A DNA stretch of 47,227 bases from JAGTVG01 sp964389805 (GTDB taxonomy: Bacteria; Bacteroidota; Bacteroidia; Cytophagales; Cyclobacteriaceae): assembly GCA_964389805.1 (NCBI GenBank), contig CAYMFU010000126.1, forward strand, positions 1-47,227, given 5' to 3'. Position numbers and translations under genes: made by a program. Below, one piece after another: positions 27,773 through 35,197 of the stretch. Numbering within the stretch: position 1 is the stretch's first letter; every line of letters begins with the position of its first letter. The notes below the pieces were generated by a model. It was not told the origin of the DNA. It saw nothing but the letters and a program-made list of their open reading frames with translations, and made no database searches.

Positions 27773-28480
27773 GTGGAATATTTTTACCAACCGAATATAA
27801 TATCAGATGCATTTCACCTGGATGAGGAGGAATCAAGGCATTGTGCACGGGTTCTCAGGAAAAGAATTGATGATCAAATCATAGTCTTCGATGGAAGCGG
27901 AGGAGTTTACACTTGTAAAATTACAAGCGTACATGGCAAGAAGGTAGAATTCGATATTATTGGCAAAGAAACCATTAAGAAAGCCGGTTATACAATACAT
28001 CTGGTTATTGCTCCTACAAAAAATGCAGACCGTATTGAGTGGTTTATAGAAAAATCCATCGAGGTTGGGATAGATCGAATATCTTTCATCAACTGTCAAA
28101 ATTCCGAAAGACATCGAATTAATATTTCCAGGATAAGGAAAAAGATAATAAGCGCAATGAAACAATGCCAGAATCCTTTCCTCCCTGAGGTTAACGATAT
28201 TCTTTCATTCAATGATTATTTACATTCTTCTGATCAGGATTCTGAAAAATACATTTGTCATGCATCGAGAGGCAAAAACAAGTTCCTTATGAATGTGGCA
28301 AATAAGCACAGTTCATACCAGATACTAATTGGGCCCGAAGGTGATTTCACCGAAAATGAATTAATCCTCGCCGAGAATAAAGGATTTCTTCCTGTATCCC
28401 TGGGTATTTCAAGATTAAGGACTGAAACAGCTGGCTTTGTAGCTTGTGTATTACTCAATGCTCTGAATATGAAGACCTGA
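27773..28480 (+). CDS. rsmE: 16S rRNA (uracil-1498-N3)-methyltransferase RsmE
   Basis: The 235-residue SPOUT methyltransferase has an N-terminal PUA-like part (EEESRHCARVLRKRIDDQI, VFDGSGGVYTCKI) and the knotted C-terminal domain with the SAM motif ILIGPEGDFTENEL and the final LGISRLRTETAGFVA. It methylates U1498 of 16S rRNA with S-adenosylmethionine. The start is GTG 27773; the ATG at 27771 is out of frame. Its last 30 bases overlap the end of the convergent menC gene. Confidence 0.93.
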   Translation: MEYFYQPNIISDAFHLDEEESRHCARVLRKRIDDQIIVFDGSGGVYTCKITSVHGKKVEFDIIGKETIKKAGYTIHLVIAPTKNADRIEWFIEKSIEVGIDRISFINCQNSERHRINISRIRKKIISAMKQCQNPFLPEVNDILSFNDYLHSSDQDSEKYICHASRGKNKFLMNVANKHSSYQILIGPEGDFTENELILAENKGFLPVSLGISRLRTETAGFVACVLLNALNMKT

Positions 28481-29533
28481 ATAGTCCCATAGCCGGCCCT
28501 TTTTATATGCGATATTTCCTGCTTCAACCATCAGAGGTGACTTGATGTTATTCCTAAATAAAGCCCCGGTTCCCAGGCCCTGTTCCATCTCTGCCTCTAA
28601 TCCAAAGGTATACTGGCAAATCGCATTAAGGCCTATGTTCGATTCCAGCGCTGAAGTAATCCACCAGCCTGTATTATTTGATTTCGCAAGTTCGATCCAT
28701 TCCGAGGTAGATTGGAATCCTCCCAGGAGTGAGGGTTTTAAAATGAGATATTGGGGTTGTATTTGTTCTATCAGCTTCTTTTTATAAGGATAAGTATAAG
28801 CCCCTATTAATTCTTCATCCAATCCAACTGGAATTGGAGAATGATTGCATATATATTGCATTGATTCCCATTGCCCTGATTTTATGGGTTGCTCTATTGA
28901 ATGTATTTTTAATTTTTCAAGACGCGACAATTTACCCATTACGTTTTGCATATTAAATGCTCCATTCGCATCAACTCGTAAAGTGATATCCCGTTCTGAA
29001 AATTGGTTTCGGACATATCTAAGAACTTCCAGTTCAGTGTCAAAATCAATAGCTCCTATCTTGATCTTTATACATTTAAATCCTGATTCGACCTTTTCCT
29101 CTACCTGATCCAGCATAAATCCCTTATCTCCCATCCAGATCAATCCATTGATGGGAATACCCTCACCGTTAAAGAAATTGTTTATGAATATTCTTCTTTC
29201 ACCTCCATTTTTATGGTCGAGAAAGGCAGTTTCAATGCCCATCTTTATTGAAGGCCAATTATGCCCTAATTGATTTTCCATAAACTGGATCAGAGATGTG
29301 TAGTCATTAACGCCGAGCTGTTGAATATCACTACATACCTGACTTAACTGCGTTTCAAATTCCGGTCTGTCATCCATACTAAGCCCAGGTAATATACTGC
29401 ATTCTCCGATACCTGTTGCTCCAGAGTCATCTTCCATGAAAATGAAATAAGATGTTTTGTTCTTTAGGATACCCCTTGAAGTACCCGCATCAAACTTAAA
29501 CTTGAGAATATATTTTTTCCAGTGTGCTTTCAT
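28451..29533 (-). CDS. menC: o-Succinylbenzoate synthase (MenC)
   Basis: The 360-residue enolase-superfamily protein has an N-terminal capping domain (TSRGILKNKTSYFIF, GIGECSILPGLSMDDR) and a barrel with the KxK motif (CIKIKIGAIDF), metal ligands in LRVDANGAF (Asp), IEQPI (Glu) and GLDEEL (Asp), and the second catalytic Lys in LILKPSLLGG. It dehydrates SHCHC to o-succinylbenzoate in menaquinone synthesis. No other men gene is in the window. The start lies 94 bases from the divergent ppa start, so the two share a promoter region. Confidence 0.9.
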   Translation of the reverse strand: MKAHWKKYILKFKFDAGTSRGILKNKTSYFIFMEDDSGATGIGECSILPGLSMDDRPEFETQLSQVCSDIQQLGVNDYTSLIQFMENQLGHNWPSIKMGIETAFLDHKNGGERRIFINNFFNGEGIPINGLIWMGDKGFMLDQVEEKVESGFKCIKIKIGAIDFDTELEVLRYVRNQFSERDITLRVDANGAFNMQNVMGKLSRLEKLKIHSIEQPIKSGQWESMQYICNHSPIPVGLDEELIGAYTYPYKKKLIEQIQPQYLILKPSLLGGFQSTSEWIELAKSNNTGWWITSALESNIGLNAICQYTFGLEAEMEQGLGTGALFRNNIKSPLMVEAGNIAYKKGRLWDYSGLHIQSIE

Positions 29534-29562
29534 CCTTCAACAAGGTATTTGATAAAGATCGC

Positions 29563-29591
29563 TTGTTTAGATAAATCCTTTTTTATATTTG
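29563..29591 (+). promoter_or_regulatory. Bacteroidota-type promoter of ppa
   Basis: TTG at 29563-29565, an 18-base spacer and TATATTTG at 29584-29591 match the Bacteroidota sigma consensus TTG-N17-19-TAnnTTTG exactly. Transcription should begin near 29597, about 30 bases before the ATG at 29628. This also argues against the in-frame TTG at 29589 as a start codon, because it lies inside the -7 element. Confidence 0.75.
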
Positions 29592-29627
29592 CAAATTAGA
29601 TCAATTAAAAGTACTAAATTTTATCGT

Positions 29628-30149
29628 ATGTCAGAAACGGAAATGACCATTGATGTATTGATTGAAATTCCTAAAGGCAGCAGGAATAAATATGAATATG
29701 ATAAGGTTAAAAAAGTGATAAGATATGACCGGATGATCTTTTCATCAATGCACTATCCCAGTGATTATGGATTTGTGCCGGAAACACTTGCTTTAGATGG
29801 CGATGCACTGGATGCTCTTGTTCTGGTATCTGACCCGACTTTCCCAGGATGCCTGATAGAAGTAAAACCCCTGGGTCTGTTCAGAATGTATGACGAAATG
29901 GGCCCTGACGATAAACTTCTTTGTGTTCCCGTAAGTGACCCTATATGGAATAAATTAACCAGTCTTGAAGAAGTAAATCCGCATATTATTAAGGAAATTG
30001 AGCATTTTTTCAGGGTTTATAAAGACCTTGAAGAGAAAAAAGTAGGCATTGAAGGTTGGGAAGATAAAGAATCAGCCATTACGTCCATTAAAGAGTCCCA
30101 AAAAAGGTATTGGGATGACTATAATGCCCTGGGTACTTCTAAAGTGTAA
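29628..30149 (+). CDS. ppa: Inorganic pyrophosphatase, family I
   Basis: The 173-residue protein hydrolyses pyrophosphate to two phosphates. Signatures are LIEIPKGSRNKYEYD, MHYPSDYGFVPETL, and the metal-binding DGDALDALVLV (three acidic residues of the family I signature), followed by KPLGLFRMYDEMGPDDK. The size is normal for the family. The frame extends upstream to a TTG at 29589, but the promoter position supports ATG 29628. queA begins 33 bases after its stop on the same strand. Confidence 0.93.
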   Translation: MSETEMTIDVLIEIPKGSRNKYEYDKVKKVIRYDRMIFSSMHYPSDYGFVPETLALDGDALDALVLVSDPTFPGCLIEVKPLGLFRMYDEMGPDDKLLCVPVSDPIWNKLTSLEEVNPHIIKEIEHFFRVYKDLEEKKVGIEGWEDKESAITSIKESQKRYWDDYNALGTSKV

Positions 30150-30182
30150 GCTCTGAATAAGATCCTCTTTTAAAACTACCAA

Positions 30183-31397
30183 ATGTCTGATCTGGAACTG
30201 GATAAATTCAAATATGATCTACCGGAATCCAGAATTGCTAGATTCCCTCTGGAACAAAGGGACCAGTCTAAATTACTGCATTACAATAAGGGTGTAATTT
30301 CCCATCACCAGTTCAGGGACATAAACAAACTATTTCCCGAAAAAAGCCTTCTTGTATTCAATGAAACTAAAGTTATCCCGGCCAGGTTAACCTTTTTCAA
30401 AGAGACAGGTGCAGTCATCGAGATCATGCTTCTCAATCCGGAAGAACCATCAATAGATATTAATATTACCATGAATTCTAATTTCAAGGTAGCATGGGAA
30501 TGTATGGTGAAAAATTTAAAAAAATGGAAACCAGGGCAAACGCTTTCACAAAAAATAACTGTAAATGATAAAATATCCCACATTAAAGCTAAGCTGATCA
30601 ATAAGGAAAAAAACTCTGTGGAGATCAGCTGGGATAATCCTGAACTTACCTTCGCTGATATCCTGGAATATTCAGGAAAAGTTCCACTCCCCCCCTATCT
30701 GAAACGCGAACCGACTCCCATTGATAAACCACGGTACCAGACTGTATATTCTAAGAACAAAGGTGCAGTAGCTGCCCCAACAGCTGGTTTACATTTTACA
30801 AATGAAATCATCAACGAAATTATGACTTCAAATCATGAAACTGATTATATAACGCTTCATGTTAGTGCCGGTACTTTTCAACCAATAAAAGAACAGGATG
30901 TTACAAAGCATGACATGCATAAGGAAACTGTAATAGTAAGCAGAGCTAATTTAGAAAAAGTATTAAATAACCTGGGTAACATAATTGCCGTCGGAACTAC
31001 CTCAATGCGGACACTGGAGAGCTTATACTGGTTTGGCACAAAACTAATATTGGGAAATGATATATCGTTTTTTATTGAAAAGCTATATCCATATACTAAA
31101 TCGGAAGTAAAGTTACCTTCTGTAATTGAAGCCCTGAGTGCAATAATGGGCCACATGAATACATTGAATATCGACCAGATTCAGGGAGAGACACAGATCT
31201 TTATCCTGCCAGGATATCAATTCAGGATATGTGACGGATTGATCACGAACTATCATATGCCTGGCTCTACACTTATGCTTCTTGTGGCAGCATTCGTTGG
31301 AGATGACTGGAAAAGAATTTATGATGAGGCCTTGAATAATGAATACCGGTTTTTAAGCTATGGAGATTCCTCATTTCTGTTGCCTGGAAGCCTATAA
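30183..31397 (+). CDS. queA: S-adenosylmethionine:tRNA ribosyltransferase-isomerase (QueA)
   Basis: The 404-residue protein performs the penultimate step of queuosine synthesis, transferring the ribosyl part of SAM to preQ1 in tRNA. Signatures are FKYDLPESRIARFPLEQRDQ, SLLVFNETKVIPARL, GKVPLPPYLKREP, YQTVYSKNKGAVAAPTAGLH, TLHVSAGTFQPI and LITNYHMPGSTLMLLVAAF. Typical QueA is about 340-350 residues; this one is longer, with an insertion after GTTSMRTLESLYW (about residues 285-345) where other QueA proteins have a short loop. Longer QueA-like forms are known in Bacteroidota. No other queuosine gene is in the window. Confidence 0.9.
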   Translation: MSDLELDKFKYDLPESRIARFPLEQRDQSKLLHYNKGVISHHQFRDINKLFPEKSLLVFNETKVIPARLTFFKETGAVIEIMLLNPEEPSIDINITMNSNFKVAWECMVKNLKKWKPGQTLSQKITVNDKISHIKAKLINKEKNSVEISWDNPELTFADILEYSGKVPLPPYLKREPTPIDKPRYQTVYSKNKGAVAAPTAGLHFTNEIINEIMTSNHETDYITLHVSAGTFQPIKEQDVTKHDMHKETVIVSRANLEKVLNNLGNIIAVGTTSMRTLESLYWFGTKLILGNDISFFIEKLYPYTKSEVKLPSVIEALSAIMGHMNTLNIDQIQGETQIFILPGYQFRICDGLITNYHMPGSTLMLLVAAFVGDDWKRIYDEALNNEYRFLSYGDSSFLLPGSL

Positions 31398-31403
31398 TGA
31401 AAA

Positions 31404-31425
31404 ATCCCGCCTTGGAAGGCGGGAT
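31404..31425 (-). terminator. Terminator-like hairpin after queA
   Basis: ATCCCGCC (31404-31411) and GGCGGGAT (31418-31425) form an 8-bp stem with a 6-base loop, 6 bases past the queA stop. The run of As before the stem makes a T-tail only on the minus strand; the plus-strand tail is not T-rich. It may thus end minus-strand transcription coming past the PspC gene, end queA without a tail, or do both. Confidence 0.6.
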
Positions 31426-31598
31426 TACTGCAACCGATACACAATTTTATTCTACACCATTAGACGGCCGTCAGTATTTTATATATCTTTATATTCCATT
31501 ATTTGTTAGATTTCATATATTGAAGATCAAATAAAGGGCCAAAGTATAAAATCAATTCAAATAGTGATTTTATTGGCTTTTCAGAAACGAAAAGATAT

Positions 31599-31606
31599 TA
31601 TATTTG
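31599..31606 (+). promoter_or_regulatory. Putative -7 element of the PspC-domain gene
   Basis: TATATTTG ends 35 bases before the ATG at 31642, the same geometry as ppa. A TTG lies at 31573-31575, but the 23-base spacer is longer than ideal. Confidence 0.45.
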
Positions 31607-31641
31607 GAAAATATTCCCAAATTGGGACAAACTTGAAAATT

Positions 31642-31827
31642 ATGGCAAAACTAGTTCGATCAAGCAGGAAGGTTATAGCTGGGGTTTGTGGAGGGATTGC
31701 AAATTACCTCGATTGGGATCCTGTATGGGTTAGAATTCTATTTGTAGTATTATCTATTGCAACAGCAGTACTGACTGGCATCATCGTCTATGCGGTCCTA
31801 TGGATAGCCATGCCGGAGGGCGAATAA
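31642..31827 (+). CDS. PspC-domain small membrane protein
   Basis: The 61-residue protein is a single PspC domain: KLVRSSRKVIAGVCGGIANY, LDWDPVWVRILFVVLS, and one membrane helix ending IVYAVLWIAMP. PspC proteins take part in envelope stress responses (phage-shock-protein type), but stand-alone copies such as this are common and their role is unclear. An upstream in-frame start at 31564 is unlikely because the -7 element lies downstream of it. Its stop is one base from the stop of the convergent aminotransferase-like gene. Confidence 0.85.
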   Translation: MAKLVRSSRKVIAGVCGGIANYLDWDPVWVRILFVVLSIATAVLTGIIVYAVLWIAMPEGE

Positions 31828-31828
31828 A

Positions 31829-32863
31829 TCAGAGTTTCACAATATGATCTGCCAGATATTCCATCTGTTCCTTTGAATGAACGGGGTAATTGGCTATCCG
31901 AATTATAGAGGAAGTATCCGGTCTTGCTAAAACATCAAATTCAATTCTATTTTCTGACATAAAATTGAGTATTCTTTCATTTGCTATCTCTGTTTTAGCA
32001 CATATGATATTCAGTGATCGAGTTTTTGGATCGTTTATCAAGGGTTTCAGATTTGGATTATCATTTATGGAATTGTAAAGAATGATTGATTTATATTTGA
32101 TTTCATTTCTGATCATGGTTAATCCCCTATTAAAGAAATCCTGAACAATCATTCCCAAAATGTAAATGCGATCGATCTCCACATTATCCTGAACAAAACA
32201 CTTTTTTGTTTTTGAAAAACCAGGATCAAATTCCATGTACATACCATTTAATTGCTTCACAAGCATATCAAAAAGATCACTTTTCAGGATCCAAACGACA
32301 AGATCCTGACTCATCCCAAATCCATACCGGGTTGAGAAACTGAAAGATTGAATTTTTTCAAAATCCAGGGGATCAGTAGGACTTGAACATGAAATGTCCA
32401 AATGGGTAAAGGGCAAAGCACTATAATCAAGGTTTTCTATCCGGTTATTGAGAAGGGCTTTTTGACCAGTCACTGGATCAATATCCTGAATGATCAGTGG
32501 TTTTTCTCCAACATCGCCACTTGAAAGATCATTTGTATGATCATCCAAAAAAGTAACTTTGTTATTGTAAAACCTTATATTATCCGCAAATTCAGTAGAT
32601 CCGGCAACGGTTATTGTACCAGATCCCACGTTTGCAAGGGTTTTTAACAATAACTTTTTATCCTGTAATAAAATCAAGTCAAAGCCAGCAGGAATTTCAA
32701 AGAGAGCAATCAATCCGTCAAGACTATGCTGAATAATTTTTGATAAGATCTTCGGGTCAGGTTCAGAACCCATATATCCTTCCTTAAATGCTTTTTTCTG
32801 ATGATAACCAAAGGTATGATATGGCTGTGGTGCTTCAACTTTGAAGGATAATGATCTTATCAT
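31829..32863 (-). CDS. Class V aminotransferase-fold protein lacking the PLP lysine (likely pseudoenzyme)
   Basis: The 344-residue protein matches class V aminotransferases (SerC-like) best at the C-terminus: LKPLINDPKTRSLNIICAKT and SSIIRIANYPVHSKEQMEYL. The region that normally reads FSVQKxFGLPxGLGVW reads FSFSTRYGFGMSQDLVVWIL here, so the Schiff-base lysine position is Tyr180 (or Arg179 with a one-residue shift). Asp156, in LDISCSS, corresponds to the residue that contacts the PLP ring and is kept. The N-terminal HRS-type substrate motif is also lost (EPDPKILSKI). It should not transaminate. It lies next to the SerB-SerA fusion on the same strand, where a SerC would be expected; a structural or regulatory role is inference. 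Confidence 0.65.
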   Translation of the reverse strand: MIRSLSFKVEAPQPYHTFGYHQKKAFKEGYMGSEPDPKILSKIIQHSLDGLIALFEIPAGFDLILLQDKKLLLKTLANVGSGTITVAGSTEFADNIRFYNNKVTFLDDHTNDLSSGDVGEKPLIIQDIDPVTGQKALLNNRIENLDYSALPFTHLDISCSSPTDPLDFEKIQSFSFSTRYGFGMSQDLVVWILKSDLFDMLVKQLNGMYMEFDPGFSKTKKCFVQDNVEIDRIYILGMIVQDFFNRGLTMIRNEIKYKSIILYNSINDNPNLKPLINDPKTRSLNIICAKTEIANERILNFMSENRIEFDVLARPDTSSIIRIANYPVHSKEQMEYLADHIVKL

Positions 32864-33191
32864 TTCAAATGGAATAGTTATGGATTAAATAAATATAATA
32901 AACTATTCAAAATGGATTGATCATTTTAAATATATTTGTATCTTTAGTTTAGTTATTACGATTGTTCTTTGATAAAGATATTTAAGATTACCCATCGGTG
33001 CTGACATTATATTAATCAAACTTAACACTAACGATTTACCGAGTAATTCTTGCTGTTTAAACCGGGCCTCAACCTGTTTTCAGGTCTCCGTTTATCGGAG
33101 TTAACAGTGGATTGTTGATACAGTCGAGAAGCTCAAATCCTGTCAATTTGAGGTTTGATTACCTTAAATCGCCCGGTGGGTTTTTTTTATT
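32864..33191 (+). other. 328-base intergenic region holding the structured-RNA candidate
   Basis: It separates two minus-strand genes. The left part is AT-rich and contains TTTG at 32935-32938, an 18-base spacer and TACGATTG at 32957-32964, one mismatch from the -7 consensus on the plus strand. The right part holds the structured RNA described separately. No ORF was seen. Confidence 0.5.
33058..33190 (+). ncRNA. Candidate structured noncoding RNA, unidentified
   Basis: A GC-rich closing stem ACCGGGC (33061-33067) / GCCCGGT (33171-33177) encloses about 100 bases with separate hairpins: ACCTG-TTTT-CAGGT (33072-33085), CTCCG-TTTAT-CGGAG (33086-33100), a weak AACA/TGTT pair (33103-33116) and the 7-bp CTCAAAT-N7-ATTTGAG (33132-33152). 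GGG and a run of eight T follow at once (33181-33188), the mark of an intrinsic end on the plus strand. A promoter-like pair at 32935-32964 could start a transcript of about 220 bases. It does not match SRP RNA, RNase P RNA, tmRNA or tRNA motifs that I know. No plus-strand gene follows within 2 kb, so it is not a riboswitch for a neighbour. Confidence 0.45.
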
Positions 33192-35087
33192 TTAATAAAG
33201 CACCCGGAATCTGATCGTATTCTCTATTTCCCTGAATTCCTTTATTACCTGCCTGTCATATTCCTTATTAACTGCCAGAATCATATACCCTATTTTATCA
33301 TTGGTCTTTAAAAATTGACCCACGACATTAATATTATGTCCAGCAAGAACATTATTAATCCTGGCCAGGATACCTGGCACATTATGATGTATATGGATAA
33401 GCCGGTGTGCATCCCTAAATACTGGTAATTGTAGCTCCGGAAAATTCACACTGTTATTTGTATTACCGGTATTGATGTAATCGATCATTTTGTTCGGCAC
33501 AAAATGAGCTATGTTTTCCTGTGCTTCAAGTGTAGAACCTCCCACGTGGGGTGTTAAAATGGTATTCGGCAAATCTATTAGTTTGGAGGCAAAGGGTTCT
33601 TCATTACTTTTTGGTTCGTAAGGGAAAACATCAATTGCAGTACCTGCAATCCTTCCGGATTCGATATGTTTGTGTAAAGCATCAATATCCACAACCTGGC
33701 CTCTGCTTAAATTCAGAAAGATAACACCGTCTTTCATTAGCCCAAATTCATGATCCCCGATTAAATTCCTGTTTTCTTCCCGGCCATCTACATGTATGGA
33801 AACGATATCAACTTGTTTCAGTAAATCTTCCAGAGATTCTAATTTTTGAACATTCCCCAAGGCAAGTTTTTCCTTTATGTCATAATAGTAAACTTTCAAA
33901 CCCAGTGATTCTGCAAGTATGGATAATTGGGATCCTATATTCCCATATCCGACTATCCCCAGCTTTTTACCACGTATCTCATAACTGCCCTCAGCAGATT
34001 TATTCCAATTCCCTTTATGCATCTCTCGAGATTTATCCGGGATATTGCGTATTAACAGGATGATCTCCCCTATCGCCAGCTCAACTACTGAACGGGTATT
34101 GCTAAAAGGAGCATTAAAAACCGCAACTCCTCTTTCCTGACAGGCTTCAAGATCGATATGATTTGTACCAATGCAAAACGCCCCAATAGCCATAAGACGG
34201 TTCGCAGATTCGAGAACTTTCCTGGAAACCATAGTTTTTGATCGTATTCCCAGAATTGAAACATCTTTTATTTTCTCGCACAATTCATCTTCATCGCAAG
34301 CGTAAGAAACTGTTTTAACCTGATAACCCTCCTGTCTGAGCAACTCTGCTGCCTGTGGGTGTACGTTTTCCAGCAGAAGTACTGAAATCCGGTTCTTAGG
34401 ATATGAGATGGAAGCTTCTATTTTGTTCTGAAACAAGATCTCATCCAGGCTCGGTGCAATATGATCTGCCTTCTCGATGATCGAGTTCCGTTCTACATTC
34501 TCGGTAAAAGCGTAAAATGTATTGGCCAAACCAGCCTTTTTGATCTGATAATCAGAATATCCATCTCCAATTACATAAATATCACCTTTCAGGTTCAAGG
34601 ATTTTAACAACTCAACCTTCCCATTATCCTTACTTAAAATATTATTTGTATCAAATCCTGTGATTTTATCATCTTCGGAATAGGTAAATGTATTTGCAAA
34701 CACGTTTTTTCCCGGTATCCCGAAATCTTCAACTGCGGGGACAATGATCTCACGGAATCCATTGGAGATAATATATATCTGATCTGAATAGTTTGTGAAA
34801 AATTGTTTATTCCTTAAGAAGGAAGGTGAAATATCTCCCTTAATTTCGTTAATCAAAGGTTCAATATGGTGCCTTGTTGCATTCAGGAGCTTAATACGCC
34901 TGGATAGGGATTCAGAAAAATCCATTTCCCCTTCCATAGCTTCATCTGTAATCTGATGGATTTCCTTCCTTATATTTTCTGATTCTGGCTGTTCCGCCAA
35001 TGAAAATTTTCCCAGCAATTCGAAGGTCTCAGATTTTATAAATGTGCTGTCAAAGTCTATGACAAAAATGATCTTTGAAGTATCCAT
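33192..35087 (-). CDS. serA: SerB-SerA fusion: HAD phosphatase domain + D-3-phosphoglycerate dehydrogenase with ACT domain
   Basis: The 631-residue protein joins two serine-pathway enzymes. Residues about 1-225 are a HAD phosphatase of the SerB type: motif I FVIDFDSTF, motif II IISNGFRE, Lys in KDNGKVELL, motif III VIGDGYSDYQ. Residues about 235-545 are phosphoglycerate dehydrogenase: LGIRSKTMVSRKVLE, GAFCIGTNHIDLEAC, NTRSVVELAIGEI, Rossmann GKKLGIVGYGNIGSQLSILA, SRGQVVDIDAL, the catalytic His in LTPHVGGSTLEAQ. The last 75 residues (IHIHHNVPGILARINNVLAG) form an ACT domain that in other SerA binds serine. The reading frame reaches TTG 35111 and ATG 35105; ATG 35087 is preferred because a TAGTTTTG -7-like element covers 35109-35116. 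The fused form is known in Bacteroidota. Confidence 0.92.
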   Translation of the reverse strand: MDTSKIIFVIDFDSTFIKSETFELLGKFSLAEQPESENIRKEIHQITDEAMEGEMDFSESLSRRIKLLNATRHHIEPLINEIKGDISPSFLRNKQFFTNYSDQIYIISNGFREIIVPAVEDFGIPGKNVFANTFTYSEDDKITGFDTNNILSKDNGKVELLKSLNLKGDIYVIGDGYSDYQIKKAGLANTFYAFTENVERNSIIEKADHIAPSLDEILFQNKIEASISYPKNRISVLLLENVHPQAAELLRQEGYQVKTVSYACDEDELCEKIKDVSILGIRSKTMVSRKVLESANRLMAIGAFCIGTNHIDLEACQERGVAVFNAPFSNTRSVVELAIGEIILLIRNIPDKSREMHKGNWNKSAEGSYEIRGKKLGIVGYGNIGSQLSILAESLGLKVYYYDIKEKLALGNVQKLESLEDLLKQVDIVSIHVDGREENRNLIGDHEFGLMKDGVIFLNLSRGQVVDIDALHKHIESGRIAGTAIDVFPYEPKSNEEPFASKLIDLPNTILTPHVGGSTLEAQENIAHFVPNKMIDYINTGNTNNSVNFPELQLPVFRDAHRLIHIHHNVPGILARINNVLAGHNINVVGQFLKTNDKIGYMILAVNKEYDRQVIKEFREIENTIRFRVLY

Positions 35088-35197
35088 ATTCGATCCATCT
35101 TTCATGAGCAAAACTATACAAATGACAAGGATTATTATTACCTATAATCTAATTTAAATGAATTTTAGTCGTTATACACATAATAAAATTCAAGAGA

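Noticed and set aside
33061..33177. A tRNA-like reading of the closing stem ACCGGGC/GCCCGGT
   Set aside because: The stem is 7 bp like an acceptor stem, but the enclosed 103 bases are too long, no T-arm adjoins the 3' strand and no anticodon arm with a 7-base loop fits.
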